In this document: positions 1 to 6,394 of the stretch, piece by piece | How positions within the stretch are numbered: the first letter of the stretch is position 1 | Layout of the letters: the number at the start of each line of letters is the position of its first letter | DNA from: Gammaproteobacteria bacterium | GTDB lineage: Bacteria; Pseudomonadota; Gammaproteobacteria; Chromatiales; Chromatiaceae | Length of the DNA stretch: 10,543 nt | Assembly (NCBI GenBank): GCA_020630035.1 | Contig: JAHDCB010000048.1 | Location: 1-10,543 of the forward strand | Direction of reading: 5' to 3' | Program-made: the position numbers and the translations under genes | Notes under the pieces: generated by a model | The model's database searches: none | The model's input: the letters and a program-made list of their open reading frames with translations, nothing else | What the model was told of the DNA's origin: nothing

Positions 1-3
1 TAG

Positions 4-17
4 TAGCTCCGGAGCTA
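4..17. other. 14-bp perfect palindrome upstream of nadA
   Basis: The sequence tagctccggagcta is its own reverse complement. It lies about 60 bp before the nadA start, at the window edge. It could be a protein-binding site or the end of an upstream hairpin; no U-tract follows it. No promoter between it and nadA is convincing. Function unknown. Confidence 0.3.
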
Positions 18-78
18 TGAGAGTAGCTGTCTGCATCAAAGCAAGTTCTGGCAGTCTGATTTAACAGGATTCAATATC

Positions 79-1122
79 ATGCTGATCAAACCACATGTCC
101 CTGAATATCATGTACCGGTTACGGCCACGGTCGAGGCTGGGTTACCGGTTTATTCAGCGGAAAGAAAACAACAGGTTGTCAAACAGATTAAACAACGTCT
201 GGAAGAACAGAATGCTGTTCTGGTCGCCCATTATTATGTCAGCGCAGATTTACAAAAACTTGCTGATGATACCGGGGGTTATGTTTCTGACTCGCTGGAT
301 ATGGCCCGATTTGGCAAGGAACATCCGGCGCAGACGATTATTGTGGCCGGTGTGCGTTTTATGGGAGAGACAGCAAAGATTCTGACCCCTGAGAAGCGTG
401 TGCTGATGCCGACTCTGGAGGCTGAATGTTCTTTAGACCTGAGTTGCCCGGCAGATGAATTCAGTGCGTTTTGTGACCAGTATCCTGAGCATACTGTTGT
501 GGTGTATTCGAATACCAGTACAGCAGTGAAGGCCCGTGCGGATTACGTCGTCACTTCGAGTATTGCCGTGGATCTGGTTGGCTGGTTGGCTGCACAGGGT
601 AAAAAGGTATTATGGGCACCGGACCGTCATCTGGGACGCTATATTGAAAAGATTACTGGTGTTGAGATGGTGCGCTGGCAGGGAGAGTGTGTCGTGCACG
701 ATGAATTTAAGGCACGCTCTCTGGAAGATTTGATGCAGACGTATCCTGATGCTGCAGTATTGGTTCATCCTGAATCGCCGGATGAGGTGATTGCGATGGC
801 GGATAAGGTAGGTTCGACGACACAGTTGATCCAGGCAGCGCAAGGTTTGCCGAATAAACAGTTTATTGTAGCGACAGATAAAGGCATCTTTTATAAGATG
901 CAGCAAATGGCACCGGATAAAACGTTTATTGCAGCACCCTCACATGGTGAAGGTGCTGTGTGTAAAAGTTGTGCTCATTGCCCCTGGATGGCGATGAACG
1001 ATCTGGACAAGTTATTGCATGTCTTAACAACCGGCGAGAATGAAATCTTCGTGGATGAATCGATACGCATTAAGGCACTCAGATCGACGCAGCGTATGCT
1101 GGATTTTGCCAGTCAGCAGTAG
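79..1122 (+). CDS. nadA: Quinolinate synthase A
   Basis: NadA condenses iminoaspartate (made by NadB) with dihydroxyacetone phosphate to give quinolinate, the second step of de novo NAD synthesis, in the cytoplasm using an oxygen-sensitive [4Fe-4S] cluster. The 347-residue product has the length of the E. coli enzyme and resembles it along its whole length. Visible motifs include VAHYY (49-53), AGVRFMGETAKIL (90-102), AECSLDLSCP (115-124), WQGECVVHDEF (200-210), VHPESP (229-234) and CKSCAHCPWMAMN (295-307). Cluster-ligand cysteines expected from the E. coli enzyme correspond to C117, C204 and C301. An AGGA at 66-69, nine bases before the ATG, supports this start. No nadB or nadC is in the window. 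The gene converges on the parvulin gene with 13 bp between stops, too little for a separate terminator. It is intact. Confidence 0.97.
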   Translation: MLIKPHVPEYHVPVTATVEAGLPVYSAERKQQVVKQIKQRLEEQNAVLVAHYYVSADLQKLADDTGGYVSDSLDMARFGKEHPAQTIIVAGVRFMGETAKILTPEKRVLMPTLEAECSLDLSCPADEFSAFCDQYPEHTVVVYSNTSTAVKARADYVVTSSIAVDLVGWLAAQGKKVLWAPDRHLGRYIEKITGVEMVRWQGECVVHDEFKARSLEDLMQTYPDAAVLVHPESPDEVIAMADKVGSTTQLIQAAQGLPNKQFIVATDKGIFYKMQQMAPDKTFIAAPSHGEGAVCKSCAHCPWMAMNDLDKLLHVLTTGENEIFVDESIRIKALRSTQRMLDFASQQ

Positions 1123-1135
1123 GGCGCGGGATCGC

Positions 1136-1948
1136 TTATTTTTTCGGTGGCTTGGATAAAATCTTGATGTCGCTTTTTTCTCGGATATTGCGAATGTACT
1201 CACCGACTTTTTGCCCTTGCAGGTATTGCGTGAGTTTTTCCCGCACCTGATCTAACTCTGGTGTAGGGGTTTTGCGTGTATCTTCCAGTAAGACCACATG
1301 CCAGCCATACTGAGTCTTGACGGGTTTTCTTGAGTAGGTATTTTTATTCATTTTTGCCAGAGCATCGCTAAACGGTTTGACCATTTGTCGCAGATTAAAC
1401 CAGCCTAAATCTCCGCCGACTGTTTTGCTCGGGCCGGTGGATTTCGCCTTTGCCAGAGCGGCAAAGTCCTTGCCTGCGTCCAGCTCTTGAATCGCAGCCT
1501 TCGCTTCTGCTTCTGTTTTCAGCAGTATGTGGCGTGCCTTGTATTCAACCTTAGGTCCTTTGACATACTGCTTCTGGTAGGCCTCCTTAATGGCCTGTTC
1601 ACTGATTTTGGTTTCCTGCATTTTTTTGCGAATCAGTGTTTCAGCGATTAAACGAGCATTGGCAACCTTCAGCGCGGCAGCAATCTCCCGGTGTTTTTTG
1701 AGTTTTTTGCCTTCCTTAGATTGGGCGAGCATAAAGGTATTAACCAGCTCTTCCAGTAAGATCGCGTGTTGTTCCGGCGATTCTATGTTCTTGCCGCCGG
1801 TGGCCTGGGCACTGAAGATGGCCAGATCAAGATTATTCACCTTAGTGCCATTAACCTGAACCAGGTCAAGCACCTTGGGCTTGTCAGCGGCCTGAAGTGC
1901 GAGGGGTACCGCGAGTACTAAGCTGGTCAATAATGTCTTAATCTGCAT
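1136..1948 (-). CDS. Periplasmic parvulin-type peptidyl-prolyl cis-trans isomerase
   Basis: This is a secreted PpiC/PrsA/SurA-like foldase of 270 residues from the chosen ATG. Residues 1-20 form a signal peptide (MQIK, hydrophobic stretch, then LALQA before ADKPK), so it should act in the periplasm on exported proteins. An N-terminal chaperone-like helical region (about 25-130) contains EELVNTFMLAQ. The parvulin domain spans about 135-224, with ARHILL (138-143), GGDLGWF (178-184) and YGWHVVLLED (214-223). The tail is rich in lysine and charged residues. An in-frame GTG at 1993 would add 15 residues ahead of the signal peptide, but it lies inside an inverted-repeat element, so I prefer the ATG at 1948, with AGGA a few bases upstream. 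The subfamily is not certain; it is shorter than SurA, which has two parvulin domains. A role in folding envelope proteins is inferred. Confidence 0.9.
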   Translation of the reverse strand: MQIKTLLTSLVLAVPLALQAADKPKVLDLVQVNGTKVNNLDLAIFSAQATGGKNIESPEQHAILLEELVNTFMLAQSKEGKKLKKHREIAAALKVANARLIAETLIRKKMQETKISEQAIKEAYQKQYVKGPKVEYKARHILLKTEAEAKAAIQELDAGKDFAALAKAKSTGPSKTVGGDLGWFNLRQMVKPFSDALAKMNKNTYSRKPVKTQYGWHVVLLEDTRKTPTPELDQVREKLTQYLQGQKVGEYIRNIREKSDIKILSKPPKK

Positions 1949-1986
1949 GAAGGTGTCCTGTACGGTAAGGTTGAGGGTGTCTCTGA

Positions 1987-2108
1987 AGGGCACCTCTAAA
2001 AACTATTCCGCTTGCAAATACTTCGTTAAAAAATGCTCATGTACGCTTTGTACACTGCGCTTTTTCGCCTCGTCTTTGCTGCGCTCGTCACGTTTTTAGA
2101 GGTGCCCT
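1987..2108. repeat. 122-bp MITE-like element with 17-bp terminal inverted repeats
   Basis: The left end (1987-2003) and right end (2092-2108, gtttttagaggtgccct) are perfect 17-bp inverted copies of each other. The interior contains a small hairpin (tgtac/gtaca, 2040-2054) and no protein-coding gene. The structure fits a non-autonomous miniature transposable element or an interspersed palindromic repeat; no transposase is nearby. No clear target-site duplication is visible. The folded ends could also act as a transcript barrier between mreB and the isomerase gene. Its mobility is inferred from structure only. Confidence 0.65.
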
Positions 2109-2180
2109 GAAGACCTTTGTGCTTGCCAAGGTTTCTTCGCCTGGTCTTGGCTGCGTTCACGGTGTTTTCAGAGGTGTCCT
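2109..2180. repeat. Degenerate partial copy of the adjacent inverted-repeat element
   Basis: Positions 2136-2180 align without gaps to 2064-2108 of the preceding element: about 35 of 45 bases match by eye, including ttcgcct, gctgcg and the end cagaggtgtcct against tagaggtgccct. The left inverted end of this copy is missing where it meets the intact element. It looks like an older, truncated copy in the same orientation. Confidence 0.5.
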
Positions 2181-2228
2181 GGGGTATGAGGGATTTTGCT
2201 GGCACCAGAGCCATTGGTAGCGAGCAGC

Positions 2229-3275
2229 TTATTCAACGCTGAGGCCACCATTGCGTTCATCCATGAGTTCGAGGGCGCGGCCACCACCGCGTGCGACGCA
2301 GGTGAGCGGGTCTTCGGCAATAATCACGGGTAAACCGGTTTCTTCTTCAATCAGGCGATCCAGATCGCGTAATAGGGCGCCACCGCCGGTGAGTACGATG
2401 CCACGTTCTGCCACATCAGCTCCGAGTTCAGGTGGTGTTTGTTCCAGTGCCTTTTTCATGGCGTGCACAATGCCGCTGAGCGGCTCCTGCAATGCCTCCA
2501 GCACTTCGTTCGAGGTCAGGGTAAAGCTGCGTGGTATGCCTTCGGCGAGATTTCGTCCTTTGAATTCTAATTCCAGCACTTCGTTACCCGGATAGGCTGA
2601 ACCGATTTCTTGTTTGATTTTTTCTGCGGTGGCTTCGCCGACGAGGGTACCATAATTGCGCCGGATGTAGTTGATGATGGCTTCGTCGAATTTGTCGCCA
2701 CCAATCCGGACAGAATTTGAATACACAATCCCGTTCAGAGAGATAATCGCGACTTCTGAGGTGCCACCACCGATATCCAGCACCATGGAACCAAGTGGCT
2801 CATCCACTGGCAGGCCAGCACCGATAGCGGCGGCCATCGGTTCTTCAATCAGATAGACTTCGCGCGCGCCGGCGCCGGCGGCGGACTCCTTAATTGCGCG
2901 GCGTTCCACCTGGGTTGAGCCGCAGGGTACGCAGATCAGCACCCGGGGGCTGGGCCGGATGACGCGGGTTTCGTGCACCTTATGAATGAAATATTGCAAC
3001 ATCTTTTCGGTGACGGTAAAGTCCGCAATCACGCCATCCTTCATTGGCCGGATTGCAGTGATGTTATCCGGTGTACGGCCTAACATCTGTTTTGCTGCAT
3101 TGCCGACAGCGGCGACAGACTTATTACTGCTGCGTCCGCGATCATGCCGGATAGCGACGACTGAAGGCTCATCCAGTACGATGCCCTGGCCACGGGCGTA
3201 AATCAAGGTGTTGGCGGTACCTAGGTCGATCGACAGGTCGTTGGAGAAGATGCCTCGAAGACGGCGTAAAAACAT
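2229..3275 (-). CDS. mreB: Rod-shape-determining actin homologue MreB
   Basis: MreB is a bacterial actin that forms membrane-bound filaments and guides lateral cell-wall synthesis with MreC, MreD, RodZ and PBP2/RodA. The 348-residue product is full length (E. coli 347). It starts with an amphipathic membrane-binding segment (MFLRRLRGIF) and carries the actin-fold nucleotide motifs: phosphate-1 IDLGTANTLIY (16-26), phosphate-2 LDIGGGTSEVA (166-176) and adenosine motif VLTGGGALLRDLD (294-306). It is divergent from gatC, with only 34 bp between starts. Unusually, no mreC or mreD follows: downstream lie inverted-repeat elements and then an unrelated isomerase gene. The cell is therefore inferred to be rod-like or filamentous, with mreCD located elsewhere or absent. 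The ATG at 3275 has only a weak GGA upstream as a ribosome site. Confidence 0.97.
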   Translation of the reverse strand: MFLRRLRGIFSNDLSIDLGTANTLIYARGQGIVLDEPSVVAIRHDRGRSSNKSVAAVGNAAKQMLGRTPDNITAIRPMKDGVIADFTVTEKMLQYFIHKVHETRVIRPSPRVLICVPCGSTQVERRAIKESAAGAGAREVYLIEEPMAAAIGAGLPVDEPLGSMVLDIGGGTSEVAIISLNGIVYSNSVRIGGDKFDEAIINYIRRNYGTLVGEATAEKIKQEIGSAYPGNEVLELEFKGRNLAEGIPRSFTLTSNEVLEALQEPLSGIVHAMKKALEQTPPELGADVAERGIVLTGGGALLRDLDRLIEEETGLPVIIAEDPLTCVARGGGRALELMDERNGGLSVE

Positions 3276-3309
3276 GCGTTTTTCCAGAAACTCTATAGGA
3301 TGAAGGGTA

Positions 3310-3597
3310 ATGTCATTATCATCTGCTGAAGTGACCCGGATAGCTCAACTGGCCAGATTGCATCTGCAGCCGGAAGAAGTGACGGGTCTGCAACATGATT
3401 TATCGGATATGCTGGATCTGGTTGGGCAGATGCAGGCTGTTGACACCCAGGGCGTGCAACCGATGGCACATCCGCTGGCGATGACGCAACGTCTGCGTCC
3501 GGATCAGGTCACGGTGCAGAATCAGCGCGCAGATTATCAGGCGGTTGCACCACAAGTGGAAGACGGCCTATATCTGGTGCCACGCGTGGTTGAGTAA
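3310..3597 (+). CDS. gatC: Asp-tRNA(Asn)/Glu-tRNA(Gln) amidotransferase subunit C
   Basis: GatC is the small structural subunit of the GatCAB amidotransferase, which converts misacylated Glu-tRNA(Gln) and/or Asp-tRNA(Asn) to Gln-tRNA and Asn-tRNA in the cytoplasm. The 95-residue product has the family length and pattern: start MSLSSAEVTRIAQLARLHL, a central LSDMLDLVGQMQAVDT (residues 31-46), VQPMAHPL, and a C-terminal tail VEDGLYLVPRVVE (83-95). GatC wraps around GatA and helps hold it to GatB. Ribosome-site candidates are AGGA (about 3298-3301) and GAAGGG (3302-3307), the second very close to the ATG. In many bacteria gatC is followed by gatA and gatB; here it is followed on the opposite strand by gcvPA, whose end it overlaps by 30 bp. 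It is intact, so gatA and gatB are probably elsewhere. Confidence 0.95.
   Translation: MSLSSAEVTRIAQLARLHLQPEEVTGLQHDLSDMLDLVGQMQAVDTQGVQPMAHPLAMTQRLRPDQVTVQNQRADYQAVAPQVEDGLYLVPRVVE
3315..3320 (-). promoter_or_regulatory. Possible -10 element for mreB inside gatC
   Basis: On the minus strand GATAAT, preceded by TG two bases further upstream, sits in the first codons of gatC. Transcription would begin near 3308 and give a leader of roughly 33 bases before the mreB ATG. No good -35 box is seen at the usual distance, so the call is weak. Confidence 0.2.
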
Positions 3598-4935
3598 GGC
3601 TTGCTGATAACGGTTGATGTCATCGGCAGTGTGTTTTTCTGTCGCACAGACCAGCATGGCATGGCCCAGTTCCGGGTAGTCTGCACTCAGATCAAACCCA
3701 CCCAGAATGTCCTGCTGTGCGAGTGCCTCCAGCAATGACCTGGGAGCCATGGGTAAGCGCAGGACGCGTTCATGGAACACAGGTGTCGGAAACAGCGGGG
3801 TGATACTGTCCAGCTTGGTCAGGGCAGTGGTCAGTTGCTGGCAGTGTGCGTGACAGGCCGCAGCGACCTGTGCCAGGCCGGTACCGCCGAGTAGTGCCAT
3901 ATGGATCGTGGCGGCGGTGACCAGCAAGCCCTGGTTGGTGCAGATATTTGAGGTTGCCTTAGAGCGCCGGATATGTTGTTCACGTGCCTGTAGAGTCAGG
4001 CTGAAGCCGGTGTTGCCTGCCAGGTCGACAGTCTTGCCGACAATCCGTCCTGGCATCTGACGTACCAGAGATTGCCGGGTGGCCATAAAGCCAAAGTAGG
4101 GTCCGCCAGAAGATAAGGGCACGCCGAGTGGCTGGCCTTCTCCAACCGCGATATCAACCCCGGTTGTGCCCCAGGCGCCAGGTGGTTGCAGTACTGCCAT
4201 CGCCAGCGGGTTAACGACCCCGATCGCCAGCGTTTGGTTGGCATGTGCCCAGTCAGTCAGCGAATCGACTTCTTCTAATACCCCAAAGAAATTCGGTTGT
4301 GGAATCACCAGGGCAGCAAAATCGTGTTGCGCAAACTCGGCGAGAGCTGCCTGATCGGTGCGGCCAGTCGCCAGATCAAATGGGACTTCAACCAGCTCAA
4401 TCTGCTGATTGCTGACAATTGTCTGTGCCACCTGGCGGTATGCCGGATGCAGTGTACGCGGGAGCAGAATGCGTTTGGACCGAGACTTACGGTTCGCCCG
4501 CACGGCCATCAGAATGGCTTCTGCCAGGGCAGAAGCACCATCATATAACGAGGCATTCGCGGCATCCATCGCCAGCAGAGCCGTCATCATAGACTGATAT
4601 TCATACAACAGTTGTAGCGTACCTTGGCTGGCTTCGGCCTGATACGGTGTATAGGCACTGTAAAACTCGCCTCGGGTGGTAATCTGCCAGACCGCAGCCG
4701 GAATATGATGATCGTAGGCCCCGGCACCGATAAAACACACAGGTTGTCCATCCTGCTGTGCCCGTTCCTGCAACAGGCGTGTGACGGCCATTTCGGACAG
4801 GCCATCCGGCAGATCAGACCAGTCTGTTTTCCTGAGGGAATCGGGTATTTCATCGAATAAGTCATCAATAGCGGTGACGCCGATGGCGTCCAACATCTGA
4901 CGAACATCTTCTTCGGTGTGCGGAATGAATGGCAT
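3568..4935 (-). CDS. gcvPA: Glycine dehydrogenase (decarboxylating) subunit 1
   Basis: This is the alpha subunit of the split P-protein of the glycine cleavage system, which decarboxylates glycine and passes the aminomethyl group to lipoyl-GcvH. From the chosen ATG the product has 455 residues, the usual GcvPA length. Typical motifs are MPFIPHTEEDVRQML (1-15), YTPYQAEASQGTLQ (95-108), SLYDGAS (129-135), GEGQPLGVPLSSGGP (265-279) and REQHIRRSKATSNICTNQ (318-335). The pyridoxal-phosphate lysine lies in the partner GcvPB, so this subunit alone is inactive. gcvPB, gcvH and gcvT are not in the window, although they often sit beside it. A TTG at 4971 would add 12 residues (MSVTVSPQITSH), but the family normally begins at MPFIPHT. 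No clear Shine-Dalgarno precedes either start. Its 3' end overlaps gatC tail to tail. Confidence 0.94.
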   Translation of the reverse strand: MPFIPHTEEDVRQMLDAIGVTAIDDLFDEIPDSLRKTDWSDLPDGLSEMAVTRLLQERAQQDGQPVCFIGAGAYDHHIPAAVWQITTRGEFYSAYTPYQAEASQGTLQLLYEYQSMMTALLAMDAANASLYDGASALAEAILMAVRANRKSRSKRILLPRTLHPAYRQVAQTIVSNQQIELVEVPFDLATGRTDQAALAEFAQHDFAALVIPQPNFFGVLEEVDSLTDWAHANQTLAIGVVNPLAMAVLQPPGAWGTTGVDIAVGEGQPLGVPLSSGGPYFGFMATRQSLVRQMPGRIVGKTVDLAGNTGFSLTLQAREQHIRRSKATSNICTNQGLLVTAATIHMALLGGTGLAQVAAACHAHCQQLTTALTKLDSITPLFPTPVFHERVLRLPMAPRSLLEALAQQDILGGFDLSADYPELGHAMLVCATEKHTADDINRYQQALLNHAWHQI

Positions 4936-4995
4936 GTGCGATGTTATTTGTGGTGAAACGGTTACACTCAACGTGAGTTGGTTATAGTGCTTGCT

Positions 4996-5001
4996 ATTAT
5001 A
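4996..5001 (-). promoter_or_regulatory. Putative -10 box for gcvPA
   Basis: A perfect TATAAT is read on the minus strand in the 80-bp spacer between the divergent gcvPA and cca starts. Initiation about seven bases downstream (near 4989) would leave a leader of about 54 bases to the ATG at 4935. The -35 region (near 5018-5024) matches the consensus poorly, so activator dependence is possible. On the plus strand the overlapping TATTAT (4995-5000) could serve cca. Confidence 0.4.
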
Positions 5002-5015
5002 GATCAGTTCTGCTG

Positions 5016-6161
5016 ATGCTCACGGGCAAAATCCAGGCGACGACCTGGTCAGAAGATGACCCACAAGCGCGGTGCGGTGGCCAGGTGTATCTGGTTGGTG
5101 GTGCGGTGCGTGATACGTTGCTGGGCTTGCCGGTGACTGAACGGGACTGGGTGGTTGTTGGCTCGACACCGGAACAGATGTTGCGTGCCGGGTTTCGCCC
5201 GATCGACCCGGATTTTCCGGTATTTCGCCATCCGGTGACGGGTGAAGAACATGCGCTGGCGCGCCGTGAGACGAATACGGCAGCCGGATATCGCGGCTTC
5301 GTCTTGGATATTAGTCAGTACATTTCATTAGAGCAAGACCTGGCCCGGCGCGACCTGACGATCAATGCGATTGCCCAGGATGCAACCGGACGGCTGATTG
5401 ACCCGTATCAGGGGCAACAGGATCTGGCGGCCAGACGTCTGCGCCATGTCACTCCGGCCTTTACTGAAGACCCGGTGCGCATATTGCGTACCGCCCGATT
5501 TGCTGCCAGGCTCGGACATCTGGGCTTTGCGGTGGTACCGGAAACGCTGCGCTTGATGCAACAGGTGGTGGTAACAGCGGGCGATGACCTGGCATTGCCG
5601 CTGGAACGTATCGGGTATGAAATGCAGCGGGCGCTGGCCGGTGACCAGCCGTGGCACTTTTTTGCCTTGCTAGCACAGGTCGGGCTACAGCCAATCGCAG
5701 CGATTCCGGATGTGCAACATACAGCAGCGTTGCTTGCTCTGCGCCATGCCTGCTCATTGACGGACGATCCGGGCATTCGGTTTGTGGCGTATGCACTGCT
5801 TGGCCCGCAACTGGCACCCTGGTGCTCGGTACAGGCGCGGCGCACCACCCGTTTGCTGACTCAGGCACGTCGCGCCTGGTCCCAGCTAGCACAGTTATCG
5901 ACCGGCACGCCAGAGGGTGTGTGGGTGTTGTTGCAGCAGCTACGTGCCTGGCATACAGATGGACCCTATACAGCTGTGATGCAGATCTTACAGGCGCAGC
6001 AATGTTATGGCGCGTTGTTAACGCGGTTGCAGGCAGCACAGGCAGCCGCAGCACAGGTGCAGGCTGACATGTTCAGGGAGCAGGGCATACAAGGTACGGC
6101 ACTGGGTCAGGCGTTACAAGCGGGTCGACAGGCGGCGATTGAGTTAGCCTGGCGTGGCTGA
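5016..6161 (+). CDS. cca: CCA-adding tRNA nucleotidyltransferase without HD domain
   Basis: This enzyme adds or repairs the 3'-CCA end of tRNAs with CTP and ATP and no nucleic-acid template. The N-terminal polymerase half is well conserved: YLVGGAVRD (25-33), the metal-binding motif ERDWVVVG (42-49), FPVFRHP (67-73), LARRDLTINAIAQD (109-122), LIDPYQGQQDL (127-137) and EDPVRILRTARFAAR (151-165). Where E. coli Cca has its DxD aspartates this protein has E42-x-D44, a variant I recall from other gammaproteobacterial copies. The C-terminal half is divergent. The place of the E. coli HD phosphohydrolase motif (CHDLGK) reads AYALLGP (258-264), so that activity should be absent. The 381 residues compare with about 412 in E. 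coli. The ATG gives 23 residues before the family's usual start; a GTG at 5085 (MYLVGG) is an alternative. It is divergent from gcvPA and convergent with the exoprotein gene. Confidence 0.9.
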   Translation: MLTGKIQATTWSEDDPQARCGGQVYLVGGAVRDTLLGLPVTERDWVVVGSTPEQMLRAGFRPIDPDFPVFRHPVTGEEHALARRETNTAAGYRGFVLDISQYISLEQDLARRDLTINAIAQDATGRLIDPYQGQQDLAARRLRHVTPAFTEDPVRILRTARFAARLGHLGFAVVPETLRLMQQVVVTAGDDLALPLERIGYEMQRALAGDQPWHFFALLAQVGLQPIAAIPDVQHTAALLALRHACSLTDDPGIRFVAYALLGPQLAPWCSVQARRTTRLLTQARRAWSQLAQLSTGTPEGVWVLLQQLRAWHTDGPYTAVMQILQAQQCYGALLTRLQAAQAAAAQVQADMFREQGIQGTALGQALQAGRQAAIELAWRG

Positions 6162-6253
6162 TCCGATGGTGTTCTCTCAGAGGGCTTATGGTTTGTACTT
6201 CAGTGTAACGTTATTCGGCCCGGGTACTCCGAGGTATGCCATAACCCATCCGT

Positions 6254-6292
6254 GGGGGCTCGTCTGCGGCCATCCAGGCCGCAGACGCCCTC
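6254..6292. other. Strong hairpin in the convergent spacer, no U-tract
   Basis: The 233-bp spacer between the ends of cca and the exoprotein gene (6162-6394) holds no convincing gene. It contains a perfect 11-bp inverted repeat, cgtctgcggcc at 6261-6271 and ggccgcagacg at 6277-6287, with a 5-base loop. Flanking G- and C-rich bases can extend the stem past a small bulge. No run of T follows on either strand, so it is not a classic intrinsic terminator. It may still block or protect the two convergent transcripts. Confidence 0.45.
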
Positions 6293-6327
6293 GAAAAACT
6301 CAGCCTGGATAATGACTATTGAGTGAG

Positions 6328-6340
6328 GTGGTATAACCAC
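6328..6340. other. Small inverted repeat near the end of the exoprotein gene
   Basis: gtggt-ata-accac forms a short perfect 5-bp stem with a 3-base loop, about 55 bp beyond the exoprotein stop codon. On the plus strand it is followed only by TTT. It may contribute to ending the cca transcript, but it is weak. Confidence 0.2.
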
Positions 6341-6394
6341 TTTCGTGGCTACTTTCAGGGTGGCACTGTATTGCTTGCGAAGCTCGCCAGGGGT

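Noticed and set aside
1949..1993. Upstream GTG start extending the isomerase by 15 residues (MPFRDTLNLTVQDTF)
   Set aside because: The extension sits before a typical signal peptide and its GTG is inside the inverted-repeat end; the ATG at 1948 gives a normal secreted protein.
2026..2214. 62-codon minus-strand open frame 14 bp after mreB, encoding a basic peptide (KTRRRN, KTRRKS)
   Set aside because: Most of it is the inverted-repeat element and its decayed copy read through; the repeated basic motifs mirror the DNA repeat. It lacks family features.
4936..4971. Upstream TTG start of gcvPA
   Set aside because: Family members start at MPFIPHT; the added residues have no known counterpart and the TTG has no ribosome site.
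5408..6054. Minus-strand open frames opposite cca (146 and 197 codons)
   Set aside because: They lie wholly within the conserved cca gene, overlap each other in different frames and show no protein-family features.
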